Origin: Xanthobacteraceae bacterium
GTDB taxonomy: Bacteria > Pseudomonadota > Alphaproteobacteria > Rhizobiales > Xanthobacteraceae
Assembly (NCBI GenBank): GCA_019746135.1
Contig: JAIESI010000381.1
Span: 1 to 38,119, forward strand
DNA: 38,119 bases
Reading direction: 5' to 3'
Positions 32,911-38,119 of the stretch are shown here, one piece after another; position 1 is the first letter of the stretch; every line of letters begins with the position of its first letter. Position numbers and translations under genes: made by a program. A model generated the notes under the pieces. The model was given only the letters and a program-made list of their open reading frames with translations. It did not search any database and had not been told where the DNA came from.

Positions 32911-34552
32911 CGGGCGCGCCGTACAGCACGCCGACCGCTCGCTTGTCCTGATCGCTCAACACGCCGTTGTTGAGAAACACCGGGTTGCAATGGTTCATCA
33001 CGGAGTAGGGATCGTAAGGCCCGGCGATGGCCCCGGTCGGCCCGCGGGGAAATCCGCCGGCCATCGCGCGGCATTCGGCCGGTGCATCAGGCTTGCTGTC
33101 CTCGCGGACGAAGCCCAGCGCATGGCCGAATTCATGGACGGCGAAGGCCCGGATGCAGAGCTCGCGTTGCGCCTGTGGCTCGCCGCACCGCGCGGCGGCC
33201 CACTGCTTGAACGCAAAGTTGAGAACCATCCCGTCTTTCAGTCCGCTCAACTCACGCCCGATTCCCTTGGTGTGCGGCGCTTCGTCGGCGATGCGAATTC
33301 TGATGCCGAGATTGTGCTCGTGGCACGTGACCCATCCGTGAAAGCGCAGCGCCGACGCAGCCTGCCAGCTTGCCGCGATGGCGGTCCGCACCAGCTCTTT
33401 CTCCTTGGCAAAGCTCTCGGCCGCGGCCTCCCAGCACACGAACACGATCCTCTGTCCGGGGGCGCCCCAGTTCCACACCAGCGTGCTCACCACGCCGCTG
33501 AGCGCCCGTCCCGCGGTTCTGACATCGCCCGCGGCGAGCGCGTCTTTGGCCCTTTGCTGCTCGGCCTGCGCCCGTTCGGAGCCTGTCGCTGCAACGCTTC
33601 GCTCGAGCGACGCAGCAAGCCCGTTCATGAGCTTGAATTGCGCGGCAAGCGCCGAGAGCCTGTCGGCATTCTGCTCCGGCGTGCCGGGCGCTTGACCGAC
33701 CGCGATCAGGAAGCCTGCGATCTGGCGGTCGCTGGCCTGATACTGGCGTTCGAGTTGGCTGATCCAGGCGTGATCCTCTTTCGACCGATCGCCGAACGGT
33801 CTGGTCAAGGCCGTGACGAACTGTGCCATCTGATCGGCGGTGAGGACCGTAAGACCGGCCGGCATTGGTGCGGGGGGCTGGATTGCGCTGGGTGCAGGGG
33901 ACTGGACCGTGCCGGTTGCGGCGGGCTCGACCGCGACGTGAGGCTTTGCTGGCGTCGGATCGACCGCGACGCTCGCGCCCGGCGGCGTCGGCGCGTCGAC
34001 CGCGAGCCCCAGCACGCGGGTCCAGCCCGGCGGCCAGCCAAACGCGACGGCCGTGACCATGAACAGCAGGAAAGCGAAGAGACAAACCGTGCCACCCCAG
34101 AGCAAGGCCACGCCCGCCCGCACGGTGGCGTCGCTCTTGCTGTTGACGAGTTGCGCGAACGCGACGAGCAGCAGCATCGCCACCAGCGTCGCGCCAAGAA
34201 TCGCGCCAAGAATGACGAGAGTGGCCTGGCCTTTCCCCAAAAAGCCGATGACGATCGCGGCGGCCGCCGCGACGCCGGCGGCGCCAAGCGCGTAATTGAC
34301 CGCGGGCACGGCCGCGCGCGCGGCGTTCAAGATTGTGAGCGGGGAGAGAGCCGCGTTCTCTGGCTCAGGCTGTTCCGGCACCGGTCGCGCCCCGAAAATC
34401 GATCTCAACGGCAACGCGGAATACTCGCGCCGCTGGTGGCGGGTCGCAAGGACGGCTGCGGCGCGTGAGCGCGCTTTTTTGCCGGCTGATGACAAGGATT
34501 GAAGCGCATGGCGGAGCGCAGCGAAAGCCGCTCGAGCATGCCGCAGCGTCAC
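32906..34552 (-). CDS. Membrane-anchored zincin-like (M10/M12-type) protein with altered zinc site
   Basis: The 548-residue protein has an N-terminal tail and three hydrophobic helices (about residues 78-106, 110-130 and 145-168), then a Pro/Ala-rich linker and an exported or soluble C-terminal part. The C-terminal domain carries HEFGHALGFVRED (His473, Glu474, His477) and a Met-turn-like YSVMNHCNP, as in matrixin-type metallopeptidases. The expected third zinc ligand (HEXXHXXGXXH) is Arg483 instead of His, from a CGC codon one base away from CAC. The enzyme may therefore be inactive or use another ligand. The GTG start at 34552 is uncertain, because no ribosome site is evident. A fragment of a paralogous membrane domain lies at 36428-36502. 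Confidence 0.75.
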   Translation of the reverse strand: MTLRHARAAFAALRHALQSLSSAGKKARSRAAAVLATRHQRREYSALPLRSIFGARPVPEQPEPENAALSPLTILNAARAAVPAVNYALGAAGVAAAAAIVIGFLGKGQATLVILGAILGATLVAMLLLVAFAQLVNSKSDATVRAGVALLWGGTVCLFAFLLFMVTAVAFGWPPGWTRVLGLAVDAPTPPGASVAVDPTPAKPHVAVEPAATGTVQSPAPSAIQPPAPMPAGLTVLTADQMAQFVTALTRPFGDRSKEDHAWISQLERQYQASDRQIAGFLIAVGQAPGTPEQNADRLSALAAQFKLMNGLAASLERSVAATGSERAQAEQQRAKDALAAGDVRTAGRALSGVVSTLVWNWGAPGQRIVFVCWEAAAESFAKEKELVRTAIAASWQAASALRFHGWVTCHEHNLGIRIRIADEAPHTKGIGRELSGLKDGMVLNFAFKQWAAARCGEPQAQRELCIRAFAVHEFGHALGFVREDSKPDAPAECRAMAGGFPRGPTGAIAGPYDPYSVMNHCNPVFLNNGVLSDQDKRAVGVLYGAPG

Positions 34553-34971
34553 GCTGAGTTGTTTCAGCGATCGCGCGGTTCGTCAAACCCGACCGGCACC
34601 GGAAGTCGCGGGGGCAGATATTCCCCGGCGGCTATTCATATCGCGTCCTGCGTCGTGCACCATCTCGGCCAGTGATGGCGGAACGAAACCCCGGGACGAC
34701 GCTCGTGCAAATCCGTGGACCTTATCTTGCGCGGTGTTCGCACGCGAACCGGCCGGATCGGAACCGGCAAGCGCACCGAAGTCACGCGGACAGGATGGTG
34801 AGGATCAGGATGCCCAGGCACCTCCATTTCAATCGAGCGACCTGGCTGGCCGCCGCCCGGCAACATGATGCGCGGCGCGATGCCAACGATGTCCCTGCAA
34901 GTTCCGGACACTGGAACGGATCGTCACAAATCCACCGTAACGGACAATCTCGGAAGCGGAGAGAAGACGTA
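34553..34971. other. Intergenic region before the flavin monooxygenase
   Basis: About 420 bp between divergent genes with no frame that I can support. Frames open here are Arg-rich and lack ribosome sites. It contains a small hairpin, GTTCG/CGAAC (34736-34740, 34745-34749). No riboswitch known to me fits. Confidence 0.5.
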
Positions 34972-36318
34972 ATGCCTGAGATGATTTTGTCGGCCGCCCT
35001 CATGCATGGCCTCGGGCATCAGCCTGGCGCATGGCGGGTTCGCGGCGGCCCTGCGACCGACTACGTCTCGCCGGACATGTACGGCGCGATCGCGCGCAAG
35101 GCCGAGGAGGGCAAGCTGCATGTCCTGTTCCTCGCCGAGCAGATCACCAACCAGGAGGTCGGGGCGCAGCGGCCGTGCGGCGCGATGGATACCGCGTCCG
35201 TTCTGTCCTACATGGCGGCCGTCACCAGCCGGATCGGCCTCGTCGGCACGGCGTCGACCACCTACAACCAGCCCTACGATCTGGCCCGGCGTTTCGCCAC
35301 GCTGGATCATCTGTCGAAGGGCCGGGCCGGCTGGAACTGCGTGACGACGGCGCATGCCGTCGCGGCGCAGATGTTCGGCACCGGCAGCCACCCGGAAGCC
35401 CCGCAGCGCTACAGCCGGGCCGATGAGTTCCTCGACGTCGTCATCAGGCTTTGGGAAAGCTGGGAGCCGGATGCGCTCGTCGGCGACAAGAAGCACAACG
35501 TCTTTGCCGACGCGAGCAAGATTCACGCGATCAACCACGCCGGCGAGAGCTTCTCGGTGCGCGGGCCCTTGCCGTTCCCGCGCTCGCGCCAGGGCCGGCC
35601 GCTGATCTTCCACGCCGGTTCGTCACCCACGGGCCGCGACCAGGCGGCGAAATTTGCCGACGTGGTCTTCACCGCCCAGCACACCACCGAGGGCGCGAAG
35701 GCGTTCCGGACCGACCTGCGCCGGCGCGCGCAGGCGCACGGACGGCATCCGGATTCGATCAAGATCCTTCCGGGCATGAACGTCGTCCTGGGCGAGACCG
35801 TCGCGGAGGCGAGGCGCAAGAAGGCGGCGCTCGACAACGCGCAGACGCTCGATCAGCTGCTGGCGACGATGGCGCGGATTTGCGGCGTCAGCCCCGCGCT
35901 GCTGCGCGACCATCTGGACCGGCCGTTCCCGGTTGCGGAATTTCCCCCGGACGCGGAGCTCAAGAACGGGGTCGGCTGGCGCAAGAGCATCATCGATCTC
36001 GCGACGGAGGAAAAGCTGACGACCCGCGAGGTGCTCACGCGCGCGCCGAGCTCGCATCACCACATCGTCGGCACCGCCGCCGACGTGGCCGACGCCATGG
36101 AGGAGCGGCTTGCGGCGCAAGCCGCCGACGGCTTCACCATGATGGTCGACATGCTGCCTGAGGGGATCAACGATATCGTCGATCTGCTGGTGCCGGAGTT
36201 GCAGCGGCGAGGGCTGTTTCACAGGGAGTACAGCCATCGGTATCTCCGGGACGCGCTGGGGCTTGAGGTTGGCACGCCGCAGGTGGCGCGCCAGGACGCG
36301 CGAGAGCTTGTGCCGTAG
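34972..36318 (+). CDS. Flavin-dependent monooxygenase of the NtaA/SnaA/DszA (luciferase-like) family
   Basis: The 448-residue protein is a bacterial-luciferase-like (LLM) enzyme that uses reduced FMN from a partner reductase to oxidise organic sulfur, nitrilotriacetate-type or related substrates. Visible family blocks are ALMHGLGHQPGAWR at the start, YGAIARKAEEGKLHVLFLAE, LATLDHLSKGRAGWN-like (here RRFATLDHLSKGRAGWNCVT), YSRADEFLDVVIRLW and RPLIFHAGSSPTGRDQAAKF. The start at 34972 has GGAGAG upstream. The length matches the NtaA class of about 440-460. No flavin reductase or sulfonate transporter gene lies beside it, so the substrate is open. Confidence 0.92.
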   Translation: MPEMILSAALMHGLGHQPGAWRVRGGPATDYVSPDMYGAIARKAEEGKLHVLFLAEQITNQEVGAQRPCGAMDTASVLSYMAAVTSRIGLVGTASTTYNQPYDLARRFATLDHLSKGRAGWNCVTTAHAVAAQMFGTGSHPEAPQRYSRADEFLDVVIRLWESWEPDALVGDKKHNVFADASKIHAINHAGESFSVRGPLPFPRSRQGRPLIFHAGSSPTGRDQAAKFADVVFTAQHTTEGAKAFRTDLRRRAQAHGRHPDSIKILPGMNVVLGETVAEARRKKAALDNAQTLDQLLATMARICGVSPALLRDHLDRPFPVAEFPPDAELKNGVGWRKSIIDLATEEKLTTREVLTRAPSSHHHIVGTAADVADAMEERLAAQAADGFTMMVDMLPEGINDIVDLLVPELQRRGLFHREYSHRYLRDALGLEVGTPQVARQDARELVP

Positions 36319-36427
36319 GCGCGCTTAACCGGGCTTGCTCAACCTGATGTGCGGCTTGGATTAACGAAGCGAAGTCCGCCAGTTCGCGGGATCTAAGAAA
36401 ACCGTAACGGCCTAGAGCAATGTTACG

Positions 36428-36502
36428 TGCCCGCACGATGGCGTTGCTCTCGTTCTTGACGAGATGAGCGAATGCGACGAACAGCAGCATCGTGAAGGCT
36501 GC
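36428..36502 (-). pseudogene. Fragment of a paralogous membrane domain
   Basis: On the minus strand 25 codons read AAFTMLLFVAFAHLVKNESN then AIVRA. They match MLLLVAFAQLVNSKSDATVRA in the third-helix region of the zincin-like protein at 32906-34552. There is no start codon with a ribosome site, no remaining membrane domain and no peptidase domain. The fragment lies between the flavin monooxygenase and a TA module, where several truncations meet. Confidence 0.6.
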
Positions 36503-36612
36503 CGCAGGGAGTTGCATTGCGCTGTTCGATTTGAGGCTGTTTTACGAACGCTGCTACGTAGTGCGCTAAGCGCATCAGCGGCGAACAGCTTTCAAAAACG
36601 TGGAACTAAGTC

Positions 36613-36652
36613 GTCAACTGTAGTTGACAGATCGAAGATTGTCGCTTATAAA
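36613..36652 (+). promoter_or_regulatory. Promoter with overlapping operator of the TA module
   Basis: TTGACA (36624-36629), 17 bp, TATAAA (36647-36652) is a near-consensus sigma-70 promoter. The palindrome GTCAACT-GT-AGTTGAC (36613-36628) overlaps the -35 box, as an autorepressor site would. The -10 box ends 7 nt before the toxin ATG, so the transcript should begin at or next to the start codon. Confidence 0.8.
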
Positions 36653-36659
36653 AGACGTG

Positions 36660-36947
36660 ATGAATGTCGAGACGACGGAGGAGTTCGACAATTGGCTGAA
36701 CGCCCTTCGCGATGAAGTCGCAAAGGCGAAGATCGCTTCACGTATCGACCGAGTTGCCAACGGCAATCCTGGAGACGTGAAGCCGGTCGGCGAGGGAATC
36801 AGCGAGATGCGGATTCACCACGGCGCGGGCTACCGGGTTTACTACTGCCAAAATGGAGAAACGTTGATCATTATCCTCTGTGGCGGTGACAAGGATTCTC
36901 AAGCGGGTGACATCGCAAGAGCGAAAAAACTCAAGACCAGTCTGTGA
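36660..36947 (+). CDS. HigB/RelE-type addiction-module toxin
   Basis: The 95-residue protein matches the phage-derived 'addiction module killer' group: an N-terminal MNVETTEEFDNWLNALRD helix, then EGISEMRIHHGAGYRVYY and ETLIIILCGGDKDSQAGDI, with a Lys-rich tail AKKLKTSL. The conserved ELR-hxGpGYRvYy pattern is clear (here EMRIHHGAGYRVYY). The start at 36660 is chosen because the upstream Met at 36624 lies inside the promoter. There is no Shine-Dalgarno sequence; the -10 box is 7 nt upstream, so a leaderless message is likely. The antitoxin gene follows after 10 bp. Confidence 0.87.
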   Translation: MNVETTEEFDNWLNALRDEVAKAKIASRIDRVANGNPGDVKPVGEGISEMRIHHGAGYRVYYCQNGETLIIILCGGDKDSQAGDIARAKKLKTSL

Positions 36948-36957
36948 GGTGGTTGCA

Positions 36958-37260
36958 ATGACCAAGACGAGAACCAAACCATTCGACGCCGCAAAATATC
37001 TCAAAAGTAAAGAAGCGCAGGCAGCCTATCTCAACGAAGCCCTTGAGAGTAAAGACGCCGCGACAATCTCTCGCGCACTTGGCGCTATCGCTAGGGCGCG
37101 TGGTATGGGGGCGATTGCAGAGGGTACTGGCCTGACGCGTCAGGGCTTATATCGCTCGCTCGGCGAGGCCGGTAATCCAGAGTTTAGCACCGTCATCAAG
37201 GTGCTGGACTCATTGGATCTCGAATTGTCAGTTCATCCAAAGAGCGCGCATGCAGCCTAG
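36958..37260 (+). CDS. HigA-type addiction-module antidote protein
   Basis: The 100-residue protein matches the antidote group paired with the toxin before it: an N-terminal FDAAKYLKSKEAQAAYLNEA segment, then the helix-turn-helix IARARGMGAIAEGTGLTRQGLYRSL, given here in two parts (IARARGMGAIAEG and TGLTRQGLYRSL), and a C-terminal STVIKVLDSLDLELSV. It binds the toxin and probably the operator at 36613-36628. A GAGGTGG ribosome site precedes the ATG, in contrast with the toxin gene. Its stop overlaps the truncated parE on the other strand. Confidence 0.88.
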   Translation: MTKTRTKPFDAAKYLKSKEAQAAYLNEALESKDAATISRALGAIARARGMGAIAEGTGLTRQGLYRSLGEAGNPEFSTVIKVLDSLDLELSVHPKSAHAA

Positions 37261-37346
37261 AGTTGCGCCTGATCGACCGACCATTGCGTTGCTGTGTAAA
37301 GCCAGATTGCTTCAAGGTCTTCGAGCGCGCGCGGCCTCAGCCGGTA
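37257..37346 (-). pseudogene. ParE toxin remnant (29 codons)
   Basis: Directly after the parD stop the same strand reads YRLRPRALEDLEAIWLYTAT then QWSVDQAQL and TAG. This is the N-terminus of ParE-type toxins (normally PYRLSxxAxxDLxxIWxYTxxQWG). The remaining 60-70 residues are missing. There is no ATG in frame: the codon where a Met would stand reads CCT (CCT-AAG-CCC-TAC). Its stop codon overlaps the stop of the antidote gene on the other strand, which marks the recombination point. Confidence 0.8.
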
Positions 37347-37350
37347 GGGC

Positions 37351-37602
37351 TTAGGTCCGCTTGACGCCATGCTTGTCCCGCATTGCGCCTAGAAATCCGT
37401 CGACGGAAAATTCGCGTGCTTCTCCGCTCGCCAGACCTTCATCGACGAGCTTCTGCATCGCCGCGATCTTGGCCGCGCGCTCCTGATCCTTGCGGATCAG
37501 ATCGCGCACGTAATCGCTGGCATTGGCGTAGCGGCCTGTCGCGGCCTGCGCTTCAACCCATTCCTTCATCGGATCAGGAAGGGAAACATTCATGGTGGCC
37601 AT
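37351..37602 (-). CDS. ParD-family antitoxin without its toxin
   Basis: The 83-residue protein has a ribbon-helix-helix start (NVSLPDPMKEWVEAQAATGR, then YANASDYVRDLIRKDQE) and a C-terminal toxin-binding region (LVDEGLASGEAREFSVDGF). This is the CC2985-type ParD layout. A strong GGAAAGGAGG site precedes the start. The partner ParE is only a 29-codon remnant downstream, so this is an orphan antitoxin. It might still repress its own promoter or act against a chromosomal ParE elsewhere. Confidence 0.9.
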   Translation of the reverse strand: MATMNVSLPDPMKEWVEAQAATGRYANASDYVRDLIRKDQERAAKIAAMQKLVDEGLASGEAREFSVDGFLGAMRDKHGVKRT

Positions 37603-37697
37603 GTTGAGCCTCCTTTCCCTTCCATTATGACAAACTTTGCCAATATTTGCTATTTTCTTCGCGCCGGCGGATACGCCATTGCCTCCTTTTCCGCGGG

Positions 37698-37725
37698 TTG
37701 ACTTCGATTTGACATAGGCTATAAC
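37698..37725 (+). promoter_or_regulatory. Promoter-like pair reading into the structured right-end region
   Basis: TTGACT (37698-37703), 16 bp, TATAAC (37720-37725) fits a sigma-70-type promoter. No coding frame follows on the plus strand within the window; a start near 37732 would transcribe the multibranch element at 37815-37967. It lies about 100 bp upstream of parD on the opposite strand. Confidence 0.45.
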
Positions 37726-37814
37726 TGTTCCTGTTTTGTTCTTTCAGTGGTCGCCGTCGATCGCGGTGTCCTACGAGCGAACAGAATGCGGTGCCCGACA
37801 ACTGGCATCGCGTT

Positions 37815-37967
37815 GGAGCGCCGGGAGGCGCCGGGCCCTACGTTACTGGGCCCGCGCGCCCGAAAGCGGCAACCCCTGGTGACAGGGGACCTGCCGTGGC
37901 GCGCGCCGGACCCCGGATTTGGGTCCGGCACCGGCGGCGATCCGCCGGTGGCGCCTCCCGGCGCTCC
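37815..37967 (+). ncRNA. Candidate structured RNA or DNA: multibranch palindromic element
   Basis: A perfect 18-bp outer stem (GGAGCGCCGGGAGGCGCC at 37815-37832 with its complement at 37950-37967) encloses a chain of adjoining stems. These are GGGCCC/GGGCCC (37833-37838, 37848-37853); GCGCGCC/GGCGCGC (37854-37860, 37898-37904) around CGGCA/TGCCG (37867-37871, 37892-37896) and CCCCTG-GTGA-CAGGGG (37873-37888) with a GNRA loop; GCCGGACCC/GGGTCCGGC (37905-37913, 37921-37929); and CACCGGCGG-CGAT-CCGCCGGTG (37929-37950). Nearly every base pairs, with no gaps between stems. There is no convincing reading frame. It may be a dispersed repeat or a transcribed RNA. Confidence 0.55.
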
Positions 37968-37971
37968 ATCG

Positions 37972-38105
37972 CCTCTTTCGAGAGGGACGGAAAAAGGGAA
38001 ACACGGGCCGGCCCGGGCGCCCGAAACCAAAGCCAGGGTTCGCGAAGTCGTGGTCTGCGTCTCTCGGTGCTCCAGCCCCTCTTTTTGAGGGAAAGGAAAG
38101 GCTGG
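37972..38105. other. Further hairpins at the window end
   Basis: CCTCT-TTCG-AGAGG (37972-37985) is a perfect stem with a TTCG loop. CGGGCCGGCCCG (38004-38015) is a palindrome. CCAGCC/GGCTGG (38072-38077, 38100-38105) encloses CCCTC-TTTTT-GAGGG (38077-38091). No gene is visible. The structured region may continue beyond the window. Confidence 0.5.
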
Positions 38106-38119
38106 ATGCAGGCCAAGCA

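Noticed and set aside
32480..34468. A 662-codon open frame on the plus strand opposite the zincin-like gene
   Set aside because: It runs through dispersed repeats at its start and is antisense to a frame with membrane helices and HEFGH; it has no recognisable domain.
34700..34971. A riboswitch (FMN or SAM type) upstream of the flavin monooxygenase
   Set aside because: Only a small GTTCG/CGAAC hairpin is visible; no conserved core of a known class fits.

Overview
The window is GC-rich DNA from an alphaproteobacterium, most likely a Hyphomicrobiales member of the Bradyrhizobium/Rhodopseudomonas/Pseudolabrys kind. The reasons are the cycHJKL-type cytochrome c maturation cluster followed by a DegP protease, an OmpR/EnvZ-type pair and glnE; four tripartite-tricarboxylate (Bug/TctC) binding proteins; a PleC/DivJ/PdhS-type kinase; and several families of palindromic extragenic repeats of the sort common in Bradyrhizobium relatives. 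The placement rests on recalled synteny and family resemblance, not on a search.

Layout. 1-1722: a PTS EIIA-like protein, a small unknown protein and a long non-coding stretch that holds the 3' half of a tRNA-Gly(CCC), a likely attachment-site remnant. 1723-6699: ccmI-ccmE-ccmF ... ccmH, interrupted between ccmF and ccmH by a convergent RelE-like/XRE toxin-antitoxin (TA) module. 6856-14071: DegP-like protease, response regulator, histidine kinase and glnE, a conserved envelope-stress and nitrogen block. 14107-17568: a two-helix K+ channel and cstA with its YbdD-like partner. 17596-26762: a flavoprotein monooxygenase, four Bug receptors, a large PAS kinase with a dense GANTC cluster upstream, and two degraded TA loci. 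27094-31980: an LTxxQ periplasmic protein, a DUF2938-like membrane protein, a MerR regulator with a SoxR-box-like operator, and a stand-alone adenylation-carrier-thioesterase enzyme whose thioesterase nucleophile is Cys. 32052-36318: a small membrane protein preceded by an overlapping 13-codon leader ORF and an array of mini-hairpins, a membrane-anchored zincin-like protein, and a flavin monooxygenase. 36428-37602: a fragment of a paralogue of the zincin-like protein's membrane domain, an intact toxin-first TA module, and a parD whose parE is cut to 29 codons. 37698-38119: a promoter-like pair followed by an almost fully base-paired multibranch element.

Main themes. (1) The window carries five TA loci in all states of decay; each broken one ends at a repeat or at a neighbouring TA gene. 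(2) The two intact toxin-first modules share one unusual promoter layout: the -10 hexamer ends exactly 7 nt before the toxin ATG, no Shine-Dalgarno is present, and the second (antitoxin) gene has a good one. This predicts a leaderless toxin message and is the best candidate for a previously undescribed regulatory principle. (3) Eight GANTC sites lie in 142 bp just upstream of a cell-cycle-type kinase, which suggests CcrM control. (4) The right-end 153-bp multibranch element and the 32311-32416 hairpin array are candidate structured RNAs.
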